Notes: generated by a model from the letters alone, not told the origin. A DNA stretch of 64,000 bases from Limibacterium fermenti (GCF_041902845.1 NZ_CP159486.1:930001-994000), one strand, 5' to 3'. Numbered from the stretch's first letter, positions 34,092 to 44,729 are shown. Program-made: numbers and translations.

Positions 34092-37000
34092 ATGTCTTCA
34101 ATTAACGTTAATAACAGAATAAATTTTGCGTCAATCAAGAATCCTCTGGATTATCCGGACTTCTTGGAAATTCAATTAAAATCTTTTCACGATTTCCTTC
34201 AACTCGACGCAACACCCGAAAATAGAAAAAATGAAGGATTGTATAAGGTTTTTACGGAGAACTTTCCCATAGCAGATACCCGTAACAACTTCGTCCTTGA
34301 GTTTTTAGATTACTATGTTGATCCCCCTCGCTATACGATAGAGGAATGTATCGACAGAGCACTTACTTATAGCGTGCCGCTGAAGGCTAAGCTTTACTTA
34401 TACTGTACCGATCCCGATCATGAAGACTTTACACCTGTTATTCAGGATGTTTATTTAGGCACCATTCCTTATATGACCGATAAGGGGACCTTTGTTATCA
34501 ATGGCGCCGAACGGGTTATTGTATCGCAGTTGCACCGTTCGCCGGGGGTATTTTTCGGACAAAGTCTCCATTCGAATGGTACGATGCTGTATTCTGCCCG
34601 TATAATCCCATTTAAGGGATCATGGATCGAATTTGCGACGGACATTAACAATGTCATGTATGCGTATATCGACCGAAAAAAGAAATTACCCGTTACCACA
34701 CTCTTACGCGCAATCGGTTTCGAAAGCGATAAAGATATTCTCGAAATTTTCGATTTGGCGGAAGAAGTAAAGGTGACGAAAACCAACCTCAAAAAGTCGT
34801 TAGGGCGGAAATTGGCCGCCCGTGTCCTCCAGTCATGGATGGAAGATTTTGTGGATGAAGATACCGGCGAGGTTACTTCCATTGAACGGAATAAAGTGAT
34901 TATCGAGCGTGAAACCATTCTTGAGCAAGAACATATCGACGAAATACTCGAATCGGGTGTTTCCACGATTCTGCTCCACAAGGAAACGGCCACTACGTCC
35001 GATTATTCCATTATATATAATACCTTACAAAAAGATCCGAGTAACTCGGAAATCGATGCTGTCCGGCATATTTATCGTCAGTTGAGAAGCGCCGAACCGG
35101 CGGATGACGCCAGTGCACGTGAAGTCATCAATAATCTTTTCTTCTCGGAAAAAAGATACGATTTGGGCGATGTCGGACGTTACCGGATCAATAAAAAATT
35201 GAATCTCCAGATCGATGATTCGATTCGGGTACTCACGAAAGAAGATATTATCGAAATCATCAAGTACCTTATCGAATTGATCAATTCCAAAGCGATGGTG
35301 GACGATATCGACCACTTAAGCAACCGTCGCGTGCGTACGGTGGGAGAACAATTATATAATCAGTTCGGTATCGGGTTGAACCGTATGGCCCGCATCATCC
35401 GTGAAAGAATGAATGTGCGTGACAATGAAGTGTTCACCCCGATCGATTTGATCAATGCCAAGACGATTTCTTCGGTCATTAACACCTTTTTCGGAACCAA
35501 TGCCTTGTCGCAGTTTATGGATCAAACCAATCCGTTGGCTGAGACGACGCACAAACGCCGTTTGTCGGCTTTAGGCCCCGGAGGGTTGTCGCGTGAGCGT
35601 GCCGGATTTGAGGTTCGTGACGTTCACTACACGCATTACGGACGTTTGTGTCCGATTGAAACCCCTGAAGGTCCCAATATCGGATTGATTTCTTCGTTGT
35701 GTGTATATGCGAAGATCAACGATCTCGGATTTATCGAGACGCCCTATCGGAAAGTCGAAAACAGCGTGGTCAATGTGAATAATGACGAAGTCATTTACCT
35801 TGCGGCTGAAGAAGAAGAAGACCGGATCATCGCGCAGGGCAATGCCCCGTTGGATGAAAAAGGGAACTTTTTAAGCGACCGGATAAAGGCGCGTCAAGAT
35901 GCCGATTATCCTGTGGTAGGTCCTGAGGAAATAGAGCTCATGGACGTGTCGCCCATGCAGATTGCCTCGATTGCGGCGTCGCTGATTCCTTTCTTGGAAC
36001 ACGATGATGCGAACCGCGCCCTTATGGGATCGAACATGATGCGCCAGGCGGTGCCTTTGTTGCAATCCGACAGCCCCATTGTGGGTACCGGTATAGAAGG
36101 ACAACTGATCCGCGACTCCCGTACGCAAATCGCAGCGGAAGGCGAAGGGGAAGTGACCTTTGTAGATGCGACGACCATTAAAATTAAATATGACCGGACG
36201 GAAGATGACGAATTTACTAGTTTCGAAGACTCGGTCAAAACCTATATTATTCCAAAATTCCGCAAAACCAATCAAAATACGACGATTGATTTGCGACCTA
36301 TTTGTCAATTGGGGCAACGGGTGAAAGCCGGAGATATCCTGACGGAAGGATACGCTACCCAAAACGGCGAACTGGCGTTAGGGAAGAACCTCAAAGTGGC
36401 ATTCATGCCGTGGAAGGGATATAACTTTGAAGATGCGATCGTTTTGAGCGAACGCATGGTCAGCGAAGATATCTTTACTTCGGTACATGTGGAAGAGTTC
36501 TCGCTGGAAGTGCGGGAAACCAAACGCGGGATGGAAGAGCTTACTTCCGATATTCCCAATGTGAGCGAAGAAGCTACGAAAGATTTGGACGAACGAGGAA
36601 TTGTTCGTGTGGGAGCCCGTATACAACCCGGAGACATCCTTATCGGTAAAATCACCCCTAAGGGAGAGTCCGATCCGTCGCCCGAAGAGAAACTCTTACG
36701 CGCTATTTTCGGTGATAAGGCCGGCGATGTGAAAGATGCATCGTTAAAGGCATCGCCTTCGTTGAAGGGGGTTGTCATCAATACGAACCTTTTCTCGAAA
36801 GCCGCTAAGAAAGGGCGTGCGAAACTGGCTAACAAGGCATTGCTTCCCAAACTCGACGAGGAATATGAAGTGAAGATGGACGACTTGCGTAAAGTCCTTA
36901 TCGAAAAGTTACTGGTATTGACGGATGGAAAAACGTCCGCAGGAATAAAAGATTATACGAGCATCGATGTGGTCGCGAAAGGAGCGAAATTCACGCAGAA

Positions 37001-37904
37001 AATCCTTCAGGATATCGATTATCAATCGGCTCAATTGAATAAGTGGACGACGGATGAACACGCCAATAAGCTTATCCGGGCAACGGTGGTTAATTATTTG
37101 CGCCGTTACAAAGAGCTGGATGCCGAATTGAAACGCAAACGTTTCGACCTGACTATCGGCGACGAACTGCCCTCGGGCATTATGCAAATCGCGAAAGTAT
37201 ATGTCGCTAAAAAGCGTAAGATACAAGTAGGAGATAAGATGGCCGGCCGCCACGGTAATAAAGGTATCGTATCGAAGATTGTCCGTAAGGAAGATATGCC
37301 TTTTCTGGCCGATGGAACACCGGTTGACATCGTGTTGAATCCGCTGGGTGTGCCTTCGCGTATGAACCTCGGGCAGATATTCGAAACCGTGCTCGGTTGG
37401 GCCGGAAAAGAACTGGGTGTGAAGTTTGCGACTCCTATCTTCGATGGGGCGTCGTTAGACGACTTGAATACTTGGACCGACCGTGCGGGAGTCCCCCGTT
37501 ACGGGAAAGCGTATCTGTATGATGGCGGCACCGGAGAGCGTTTTGACCAACCGGCAACGGTAGGGGTCATTTATATGCTCAAGCTGGGTCACATGGTCGA
37601 AGACAAGATGCACGCACGTTCTATCGGTCCGTACTCGTTGATCACCCAACAACCATTGGGCGGTAAAGCTCAGTTCGGAGGACAGCGTTTCGGAGAGATG
37701 GAGGTTTGGGCGCTCGAAGCATTCGGCGCCGCTCATATTCTTCAGGAAATCCTCACCATTAAATCGGATGATGTCGTCGGCCGTTCGAAAGCCTACGAAT
37801 CGATTGTAAAAGGTGAACCGATGTCGCGCCCGGGAATTCCCGAATCGCTCAATGTATTATTACACGAGCTCAAGGGTCTGGGATTGAATGTAACGTTAGA
37901 TTAA
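34092..37904 (+). CDS. rpoB: RNA polymerase beta subunit
   Basis: 1270 residues from ATG 34092 (MSSINVNNRINFASIKNPLD). A GTG at 34050 would add 14 atypical residues, so the ATG is preferred. Landmarks: the rifampicin-pocket block ALSQFMDQTNPLAETTHKRR then LSALGPGGLSRERAGFEVRD (residues ~470-500), with the usual drug-contact residues of sensitive enzymes; KVYVAKKRKIQVGDKMAGRH and GNKGIVSKI in the catalytic region; EMEVWALEAFGAAHILQE at the C-terminus. Forms the polymerase core with RpoC, whose gene follows after 28 bases. Confidence 0.98.
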   Translation: MSSINVNNRINFASIKNPLDYPDFLEIQLKSFHDFLQLDATPENRKNEGLYKVFTENFPIADTRNNFVLEFLDYYVDPPRYTIEECIDRALTYSVPLKAKLYLYCTDPDHEDFTPVIQDVYLGTIPYMTDKGTFVINGAERVIVSQLHRSPGVFFGQSLHSNGTMLYSARIIPFKGSWIEFATDINNVMYAYIDRKKKLPVTTLLRAIGFESDKDILEIFDLAEEVKVTKTNLKKSLGRKLAARVLQSWMEDFVDEDTGEVTSIERNKVIIERETILEQEHIDEILESGVSTILLHKETATTSDYSIIYNTLQKDPSNSEIDAVRHIYRQLRSAEPADDASAREVINNLFFSEKRYDLGDVGRYRINKKLNLQIDDSIRVLTKEDIIEIIKYLIELINSKAMVDDIDHLSNRRVRTVGEQLYNQFGIGLNRMARIIRERMNVRDNEVFTPIDLINAKTISSVINTFFGTNALSQFMDQTNPLAETTHKRRLSALGPGGLSRERAGFEVRDVHYTHYGRLCPIETPEGPNIGLISSLCVYAKINDLGFIETPYRKVENSVVNVNNDEVIYLAAEEEEDRIIAQGNAPLDEKGNFLSDRIKARQDADYPVVGPEEIELMDVSPMQIASIAASLIPFLEHDDANRALMGSNMMRQAVPLLQSDSPIVGTGIEGQLIRDSRTQIAAEGEGEVTFVDATTIKIKYDRTEDDEFTSFEDSVKTYIIPKFRKTNQNTTIDLRPICQLGQRVKAGDILTEGYATQNGELALGKNLKVAFMPWKGYNFEDAIVLSERMVSEDIFTSVHVEEFSLEVRETKRGMEELTSDIPNVSEEATKDLDERGIVRVGARIQPGDILIGKITPKGESDPSPEEKLLRAIFGDKAGDVKDASLKASPSLKGVVINTNLFSKAAKKGRAKLANKALLPKLDEEYEVKMDDLRKVLIEKLLVLTDGKTSAGIKDYTSIDVVAKGAKFTQKILQDIDYQSAQLNKWTTDEHANKLIRATVVNYLRRYKELDAELKRKRFDLTIGDELPSGIMQIAKVYVAKKRKIQVGDKMAGRHGNKGIVSKIVRKEDMPFLADGTPVDIVLNPLGVPSRMNLGQIFETVLGWAGKELGVKFATPIFDGASLDDLNTWTDRAGVPRYGKAYLYDGGTGERFDQPATVGVIYMLKLGHMVEDKMHARSIGPYSLITQQPLGGKAQFGGQRFGEMEVWALEAFGAAHILQEILTIKSDDVVGRSKAYESIVKGEPMSRPGIPESLNVLLHELKGLGLNVTLD

Positions 37905-37932
37905 TTAAACTCTTTATACCCAATTAAATATT

Positions 37933-40900
37933 ATGGCATTTAGAAAAGACAATAAAATAAAGAGTAACTTTTCAAAAATTACTATTGGCTTAGCTTCTCC
38001 CGAACAGATTTTAGAGAGTTCTTACGGTGAAGTCTTAAAGCCTGAAACTATAAACTATCGGACGTATAAACCCGAACGTGACGGTTTGTTTTGTGAACGT
38101 ATTTTCGGACCCGTAAAAGACTATGAATGTCATTGCGGTAAGTACAAGAGAATCCGTTACAAGGGTATCGTGTGTGATCGATGCGGTGTGGAAGTGACCG
38201 AAAAGAAGGTGCGTCGCGAACGTACCGGACATATTCATTTGGTCGTTCCGGTTGCCCATATCTGGTATTTCCGGTCGTTGCCCAACAAGATCGGTTATTT
38301 GTTGGGAATAGCCACCAAGAAACTCGATTCGATCATTTATTACGAACGGTACGTCGTGGTACAACCCGGTGTGCTGGAAGACAAAGTAGCCGAAAGAGAC
38401 CTTCTTACGGAAGAAGAATATCTGGAACTGCTGGAAGGGCTTCCGAAAGATAATCAATTGTTGGAAGATACCGATCCGAATAAATTTATTGCCAAGATGG
38501 GCGCCGAGGCTATTTTGGATCTTCTGGAACGTATCAATCTCGACAAATTGGCCAATCAACTTCGTAACCGGGCCAGCACCGATACGTCGCAACAACGTAA
38601 GAACGAAGCTTTGAAACAACTTCAGGTGGTCGAGGCATTCCGCTCGTCGAGAAATATCAATAAGCCGGAATGGATGATTATGAAAGTAATCCCCGTGATT
38701 CCTCCCGATTTGAGGCCTTTGGTGCCTTTGGACGGAGGGCGTTTCGCCACTTCCGACTTGAACGATTTGTATCGCCGTGTGATTATCCGGAACAACCGGT
38801 TGAAACGATTGATGGACATCAAAGCGCCCGATGTGATTTTGCGTAATGAAAAACGCATGTTGCAGGAAGCGGTCGACTCGTTGTTCGACAACTCGCGTAA
38901 ATCGAGTGCGATTAAAACCGAATCGAACCGTCCGTTAAAATCACTTTCGGACAGCTTGAAGGGAAAACAGGGACGTTTCCGTCAAAACCTGTTGGGTAAG
39001 CGTGTCGACTATTCGGCGCGTTCGGTAATCGTTGTCGGTCCCGAATTGAAAATGAACGAATGCGGCTTGCCGAAAGATATGGCAGCCGAACTATACAAAC
39101 CCTTCATCATCCGTAAACTGATAGAGCGGGGGATTGTGAAAACGGTGAAATCGGCAAAGAAAATTGTCGACCGTAAAGAACCCGTCGTTTACGACATCCT
39201 CGAATATGTGATGAAAGGGCATCCTGTTATGCTGAACCGTGCCCCGACATTGCACCGGCTCGGTATCCAGGCTTTCCAACCGAAACTAATCGAAGGAAAA
39301 GCCATTCAGTTGCACCCGTTGGCTTGTACGGCTTTCAATGCCGACTTCGACGGCGACCAGATGGCCGTTCACTTGCCGTTGGGCAATGAAGCCATTTTGG
39401 AAGCGCAATTGCTGATGCTGGGGTCGCATAACATTCTGAATCCGGCTAACGGCGCTCCTATTACCGTTCCTTCGCAGGATATGGTGCTCGGACTGTATTA
39501 CATTACCAAAATACGTCCCCATGCCAAGGGCGAAGGCCTGATTTTCTACGGCGAAGAAGAAGCCATTATCGCTTACCAGGAAGGGAAGGTCGATATCCAT
39601 GCGCCGGTGAAAGTCATTGTCGACGATATCGACGAGGAAGGTAATCCGATCCGCAAAATGCACGATACATCGGTAGGGCGGGTTATCACCAATGAGTATA
39701 TTCCGAAAGAAGTAGGATATATCAATGAACTGCTCTCTAAAAAATCGCTTCGTGATATCATCGGAAAGGTGATCAAGACCTGCGGGGTTGCCCGCACGGC
39801 ACAGTATCTGGATGATATTAAAGCCCTCGGATATAAAATGGCTTTCAAGGGCGGATTGTCGTTCAACCTCGAAGATGTGATTATCCCGAAAGAAAAAGAG
39901 ACATTGATCAAGCAGGGGTATGACGAAGTAGAGCAGATCATGGAGAACTATAATATGGGTTTCATTACCTATAACGAGCGCTACAATCAGATTATCGATA
40001 CATGGACGCATATCAACTCCAAGTTGTCGAATATCCTGATGAAACAATTGGCCGAAGACGACCAGGGTTTCAACTCCGTGTATATGATGCTCGACTCGGG
40101 CGCCCGTGGTTCGCGCGAACAGATCCGTCAGTTGTCGGGTATGCGTGGATTGATGGCGAAGCCGCAAAAGAGCGGCGCCGAAGGCGGACAGATTATCGAG
40201 AACCCGATTTTGTCGAACTTTAAGGAAGGCTTGTCGGTGTTGGAGTACTTCATCTCGACGCACGGCGCCCGTAAGGGACTTGCCGATACCGCCTTGAAGA
40301 CGGCCGATGCGGGTTACCTCACGCGTCGTCTGGTAGACGTGTCGCAGGATGTGATTATCACCGAAGAAGATTGCGGTACGTTGCGCGGATTGGTCGCTAC
40401 GGCTATTAAGAAGAATGATGAAGTGATTGCTTCCCTTTACGAACGTATTTTGGGCCGTGTTTCGGTTCACGACGTTCAGCATCCGACAACCGGCGAAATA
40501 CTGGTGCAGTCGGGAGAAGAAATAACGGAAGAAATCGCCCGGAAAATAGAAGAGTCACCCATCGAACGGGTCGAAATACGCTCGGTGCTTACGTGCGAAT
40601 CGCATCATGGCGTGTGTGCAAAATGTTACGGACGTAACCTGGTCACCGGACGGTTGGTACAGAAGGGCGAAGCCGTTGGCGTTGTTGCCGCCCAGTCTAT
40701 CGGTGAGCCGGGTACGCAGTTGACGCTCCGTACGTTCCACGTAGGAGGTATTGCTTCGAATATCGCGGCCGAGAGTCAGATTGCCGCCAAATACGATGGT
40801 ATTCTGCAATTCGACGAGTTGCGTGTGGTCGATGTAAAAGATGCCGAAGGCAAGCCCTACAAAGTGGTGGTGAGCCGTTTGGTGGAAATGCGTATTGTCG

Positions 40901-42216
40901 ATCCGAATACCAAGATTGTGTTGTTGACGCACAACGTGCCTTACGGTTCGAAACTCTATTTCGGCGAAGGCGATAAGGTGCAAAAGGGCGAATTGATTTG
41001 CGAATGGGATCCGTTTAACGCGGTGATTATTTCGGAGGCGACCGGTACGATTAAGTTCGAAAGCTTTACCGAAGGGGGAACCTATAAAGTGGAATCGGAT
41101 GAGCAAACCGGATTGAAAGAAAAGGTTATCATCGAGTCGCGCGACAAAACCAAAGCTCCATCGGCTCATATCGTTAACGAAGACGGAGATATTCTGCGCA
41201 CGTATACATTACCGTTGGGCGCGCACATCGTCAGGAATGAAAACGATACGATTAAAGCGGGTGACGTCTTAGTGAAAATTCCTCGCGCGGTGGGTAAAGC
41301 CGGCGATATCACGGGAGGTCTGCCTCGCGTTACCGAGCTTTTCGAAGCGCGTAACCCTTCGAATCCGGCCGTTGTTGCCGAAATCGACGGAGAGGTTTCT
41401 TTCGGTAAAATCAAACGGGGTAACCAGGAAATTATGATCACTTCCAAAATAGGGGAAGTGAAAAAATATCTTGTTCCGCTGTCCAAGCAGATATTGGTGC
41501 AGGAAAACGACTTTATCCGAGCAGGAATGCCGTTGTCCGACGGAGCCATTACTCCGGCCGACATTCTCGCTATCATGGGGCCGACGGCTGTACAGGAATA
41601 CATTGTGAACGAAGTACAGGATGTGTACCGTCTGCAAGGAGTGAAGATCAACGATAAGCACTTCGAGGTGATTGTTCGCCAGATGATGCGTAAAGTGGAA
41701 GTGATCGATCCGGGAGACACCCGCTTCCTCGAACAGCAATTGGTCGACAAACTGGATATTATGGAAGAGAACGACCGCATTTGGGGCAAGAAGGTCATTA
41801 TGGATGCCGGCGATTCGCAGGTATTCGAACCGGGACAGATTGTTACCGTGCGCAAATTGCGTGACGAGAACAGTTCGCTGAAACGGCGCGACCTGAAACT
41901 GGTGGAAGCACGCGATGCGGTTCCCGCTACGGCCAACCAGATTTTGCAAGGGATTACCCGTGCCGCTCTTCAAACGACCAGTTTTATGTCGGCTGCTTCT
42001 TTCCAGGAAACGACGAAGGTATTGAACGATGCCGCCATCAATGGCAAAGTCGATCTGCTGGAAGGGTTGAAAGAGAATGTGATTTGCGGACATTTGATTC
42101 CTGCCGGTACCGGTCAGCGCGATTTCGACAAATTGATTGTCGGGCCGCGTGAGGAGTTCGAAAAGTTGAAATCGAATAAACGTTCCAACCTGTTTCAGGA
42201 AGTAGAAGAAGAGTAA
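37933..42216 (+). CDS. rpoC: RNA polymerase beta' subunit
   Basis: 1427 residues. N-terminal zinc site CHCGKYKRIRYKGIVCDRCG (residues ~66-85), clamp and rudder, the catalytic NADFDGDQMAVH near residue 470 holding the active-site magnesium, the trigger-loop/bridge-helix GMRGLMAKPQ region, the second zinc site CESHHGVCAKC (~890), and VAAQSIGEPGTQLTLRTFH. Ends in a Glu-rich tail FQEVEEE. A terminator hairpin follows, closing the operon. Confidence 0.98.
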   Translation: MAFRKDNKIKSNFSKITIGLASPEQILESSYGEVLKPETINYRTYKPERDGLFCERIFGPVKDYECHCGKYKRIRYKGIVCDRCGVEVTEKKVRRERTGHIHLVVPVAHIWYFRSLPNKIGYLLGIATKKLDSIIYYERYVVVQPGVLEDKVAERDLLTEEEYLELLEGLPKDNQLLEDTDPNKFIAKMGAEAILDLLERINLDKLANQLRNRASTDTSQQRKNEALKQLQVVEAFRSSRNINKPEWMIMKVIPVIPPDLRPLVPLDGGRFATSDLNDLYRRVIIRNNRLKRLMDIKAPDVILRNEKRMLQEAVDSLFDNSRKSSAIKTESNRPLKSLSDSLKGKQGRFRQNLLGKRVDYSARSVIVVGPELKMNECGLPKDMAAELYKPFIIRKLIERGIVKTVKSAKKIVDRKEPVVYDILEYVMKGHPVMLNRAPTLHRLGIQAFQPKLIEGKAIQLHPLACTAFNADFDGDQMAVHLPLGNEAILEAQLLMLGSHNILNPANGAPITVPSQDMVLGLYYITKIRPHAKGEGLIFYGEEEAIIAYQEGKVDIHAPVKVIVDDIDEEGNPIRKMHDTSVGRVITNEYIPKEVGYINELLSKKSLRDIIGKVIKTCGVARTAQYLDDIKALGYKMAFKGGLSFNLEDVIIPKEKETLIKQGYDEVEQIMENYNMGFITYNERYNQIIDTWTHINSKLSNILMKQLAEDDQGFNSVYMMLDSGARGSREQIRQLSGMRGLMAKPQKSGAEGGQIIENPILSNFKEGLSVLEYFISTHGARKGLADTALKTADAGYLTRRLVDVSQDVIITEEDCGTLRGLVATAIKKNDEVIASLYERILGRVSVHDVQHPTTGEILVQSGEEITEEIARKIEESPIERVEIRSVLTCESHHGVCAKCYGRNLVTGRLVQKGEAVGVVAAQSIGEPGTQLTLRTFHVGGIASNIAAESQIAAKYDGILQFDELRVVDVKDAEGKPYKVVVSRLVEMRIVDPNTKIVLLTHNVPYGSKLYFGEGDKVQKGELICEWDPFNAVIISEATGTIKFESFTEGGTYKVESDEQTGLKEKVIIESRDKTKAPSAHIVNEDGDILRTYTLPLGAHIVRNENDTIKAGDVLVKIPRAVGKAGDITGGLPRVTELFEARNPSNPAVVAEIDGEVSFGKIKRGNQEIMITSKIGEVKKYLVPLSKQILVQENDFIRAGMPLSDGAITPADILAIMGPTAVQEYIVNEVQDVYRLQGVKINDKHFEVIVRQMMRKVEVIDPGDTRFLEQQLVDKLDIMEENDRIWGKKVIMDAGDSQVFEPGQIVTVRKLRDENSSLKRRDLKLVEARDAVPATANQILQGITRAALQTTSFMSAASFQETTKVLNDAAINGKVDLLEGLKENVICGHLIPAGTGQRDFDKLIVGPREEFEKLKSNKRSNLFQEVEEE

Positions 42217-42240
42217 CTTACCGTTATTTGCTACATAATA

Positions 42241-42272
42241 AAAGGGTGTTCCGCAAGGGATGCCCTTTTTTT
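42241..42272 (+). terminator. Intrinsic terminator of rpoBC
   Basis: AAAGGGTGTTCC, loop GCAA, GGGATGCCCTTT and eight Ts: a clear GC stem with U tract 24 bases after the rpoC stop. Confidence 0.9.
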
Positions 42273-42370
42273 GATGTTAATCATCATTCGTTTCATCCAT
42301 AGCCGATGGTTTCAAACACCGGCCAAAAAATGGAAAGGATGAAGTGAGTGTAATAAAAAGGGAGAAGAAA

Positions 42371-42401
42371 TTGTACAAACGGACAACTTATTCTATTTTT
42401 G
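42371..42401 (+). promoter_or_regulatory. Promoter-like site before the toxin-antitoxin pair
   Basis: TTG at 42371-42373, 20 bases, TATTTTTG at 42394-42401. The -7 box overlaps the only visible start (TTG 42399) of the toxin frame, so a transcript from here would not carry that start. Confidence 0.6.
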
Positions 42402-42740
42402 TACAAAGATTATTTCTCTAACTTCTATAAACAACAAAAACAGAAAGTAAAAGAATATACAAAATCAGATCATTCGGAAAATTCAAAACAGTTTCTTAGA
42501 TTAATCGAAACAATTCCGCAAATTCCAACAGAATATCTTAAACATCTTGAGAAAACAGACGGTTTGTATGAAATAAAAGTTCAGTCAGGAAGTGCTATTT
42601 TTAGAATTTTCTGTTTTTTCGATGAAGGATAATTAGTTGTATTAGCAAATGGATTTCAGAAGAAAACAAAAAAAACGCCAAAGCAAGAAATTGAAAAAGC
42701 ATTAAAAATAAAAGAGGAATATGAGCACGGTGAATACTAA
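42399..42740 (+). pseudogene. RelE-type toxin with in-frame stop
   Basis: The frame reads MYKDYFSNFYKQQKQKVKEY, FLRLIETIPQIPTEYLKHLE, LYEIKVQSGSAIFRIFCFFD and EG, then TAA at 42630-42632, then continues in the same frame LVVLANGFQKKTKKTPKQEI, EKALKIKEEYEHGEY and a stop at 42738-42740. RelE-like toxins have Lys or Asn at the interrupted position (FDEGKLVVL), so one base change (AAA to TAA) explains it. There is also no ATG start. The toxin is probably inactive. Its 3' end overlaps the antitoxin start, as in intact loci. Confidence 0.8.
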
Positions 42741-43029
42741 AGACTTGAAATCTCTTGACCAATTTGTCGATGAACAATATGGCAAGAGAGGAACTGAAAA
42801 ACGTGAAACCTTTGAAAAAGGATACGAAAGGTTCAAACTTGGGTTTATTCTCCAACAAGCTCGTCTTGAAAGAGGAATGACACAAGAAAAACTTGCCGAA
42901 AAAGTCGGGACAAACAAAGGTTATATTTCGCGAGTTGAAAACAATATGAAAGACGTTCGTATTTCGACACTTCAAAAAATCATCGAAAAAGGTTTTGGAG
43001 GACATTTGGAATTGACGATAAAAATGTAA
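42721..43029 (+). CDS. HigA-type XRE antitoxin
   Basis: 102 residues; N-terminal SLDQFVDEQYGKRGTEKRET neutralising region, then an XRE helix-turn-helix GFILQQARLERGMTQEKLAE, KVGTNKGYISRVENNMKDVR, ISTLQKII. It overlaps the decayed toxin by 20 bases. Intact, so it may still repress the promoter or neutralise related toxins. Confidence 0.88.
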   Translation: MSTVNTKDLKSLDQFVDEQYGKRGTEKRETFEKGYERFKLGFILQQARLERGMTQEKLAEKVGTNKGYISRVENNMKDVRISTLQKIIEKGFGGHLELTIKM

Positions 43030-43086
43030 TGCGTCTATGCAATTATATTTTGATGGTGGAAATAATTCTTTAAATTTTTATAGTTT

Positions 43087-43755
43087 ATGAAGAATACAAA
43101 GCCGGCAATGAAACAAATAGCATTGATTTTTTCTTTTCTTTTGACGACGGGACTGTGTCTCGGACAAGAAAACCATTTAAAACCGGCAAGAGACTTTAGC
43201 CGGTATGAAGGCGTTTTGAAAGAGTATTACGACAATCTGTTTCTTTTACTTTATACAGGGTTTTCGCAAAAACCGTATGCCCGTTATACTTCCAAGCCTT
43301 CTTTTTCACAAGAATATGCCTTTTCTGTGGAAATGATTGAGGGGAAATGTTTTATCCTTTCGAATAGCCTTTCAGAAAATTATTGGTATGCGAAAGATAA
43401 AAAATCAGTCAGAATGGATACGTCCAAAATAGAAATCAATCAAGACTTATATCTGAAAATAGGGGAATTGTTTGACCTTTTACTGAAGCAAACGAAAGTG
43501 CCGGAGCGGAAATTCAAAAAAGGACCCAACGGAGAAGTCTATGAAATAGAAACGATAGTATTCGATGGAACCGTCTATTATTTTACGATAACCGGCAAAG
43601 ACGGAAAAACTGAATCGGGTGAAACGTCGTCCCCCGGCAAAAATTCAGTATTCGGCAGGCTGGTGAAGATTTGCGACGAGTTGCATTCGCTTGAATTTGA
43701 AAGCCCTCTTATTTTAAAAGAAATAGACTTATTAGTGAGTGATTTAAAACAATGA
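43087..43755 (+). CDS. Secreted protein of unknown function
   Basis: 222 residues with a Sec signal peptide (KQIALIFSFLLTTGLCLGQ, cleavage likely after LCLG or at GQ, around residue 27). The mature part is Lys/Tyr/Phe rich and includes ENYWYAKDKKSVRMD and IVFDGTVYYFTITGKDGKTE. I recognise no family. The ATG at 43087 or the in-frame ATG at 43108 (MKQIALIF) could be the start; the latter gives the more usual signal peptide. A short (~105-base) unassigned stretch follows before the Rpn remnant. Confidence 0.65.
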   Translation: MKNTKPAMKQIALIFSFLLTTGLCLGQENHLKPARDFSRYEGVLKEYYDNLFLLLYTGFSQKPYARYTSKPSFSQEYAFSVEMIEGKCFILSNSLSENYWYAKDKKSVRMDTSKIEINQDLYLKIGELFDLLLKQTKVPERKFKKGPNGEVYEIETIVFDGTVYYFTITGKDGKTESGETSSPGKNSVFGRLVKICDELHSLEFESPLILKEIDLLVSDLKQ

Positions 43756-43865
43756 AACGCCGAATGATCCACTTGCCGATACTTTGGTCCCTCCACTATC
43801 GCAAGTCCGGAAAATTGCACTTGCCGGAAGGCAAAACCATCTTCGGAGATGATATTATCGCTTGA

Positions 43866-44682
43866 TTACAGTTTTTCGACCTCTTCGGTAGAAAGGCCGC
43901 TCACTTTAGAGATCAGCTTTACCGGGATGCCTTCGGCTTTGATATTTCGGGCAATCTCTATCTGCTTGTTTTTTTCACCTTCAGTAATTCCTTTTCGCTT
44001 TGCCGAATTGATTTGAGCTAGCCGGTCGCGATAAGCTCTGATATCCGCATCGTACCGAACCCGGTCTTCCTTGCTCAACGATGCCAAGTCTGCAATCTTC
44101 TCCGATTTCTTGAAGATCTTTTTTTCTTCCTTAAAAGGAATTTCTTTTAATGTTTCCATATTTTTTAATACATAAATCCATTTGTCCAAGCCTGTTACAC
44201 ATTCCTCTTTTGTTTTTTTGAAAAACGGAAATTCCACGAAAATAAAACGTAGTTTATCGCTGAATTGTTTACCGGTATCACGGTCAGCCAATATGACATC
44301 TGTACGTAACTTCCCCGCCAAATTAAAATTCAGAAAAAAAAATACCGTAAACTGCTTTTATACCGAACTCCCATTTCATGCCCCGTTCGCCTTGATTGGC
44401 CACTGTCTGAGAAAGATAATATAACGCCCGATCATAAAAATAGTCCTGATGTGTGTTTTGCATCTCCACAATAATATGCTCTCCTTCTTCCGCCTCGCAG
44501 GCAATATCATAAATGCCCTCGCGTCCCTTATAATACAATGGTAGTTGCTCTTTATCGATCAACCTTATTTTCTTGATTTTTTTCTCGCCGGTGAGTAAAT
44601 CATTCAAAAAATCTTTACTGTTCTCTTGGCCGAAAATTCGCTTAAACGCCACGTCATATGTCGGATTAATAAAACGTGTCAT
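43866..44682 (-). pseudogene. Rpn-family PD-(D/E)XK nuclease, frameshifted at an A9/T9 tract
   Basis: The 5' part starts at ATG 44682 (MTRFINPTYDVAFKRIFGQE), passes DIACEAEEGEHIIVEMQN with the nuclease-fold D..E..Q residues, and stops after VYGIFFSEF. The next frame continues NLAGKLRTDVILADRDTGKQ, FSDKLRFIFVEFPFFKK and a C-terminal SGLSTEEVEKL. The junction is nine T (plus strand A9 at 44334-44342); eight would join the frames as GIFFLNFNLAGK. Rpn proteins are recombination-promoting nucleases, abundant in Bacteroidota. Either decay, slippage or base-call error. Confidence 0.85.
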
Positions 44683-44729
44683 ATATTTCCGTTCAATTTA
44701 ATCGCGCCTTATATCCTCTACTTCTTACT

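Noticed and set aside
39286..40482. Long antisense open frame (398 codons) across rpoC
   Set aside because: It is the complementary shadow of a highly conserved coding region with strong codon bias; the sequence resembles no protein family.
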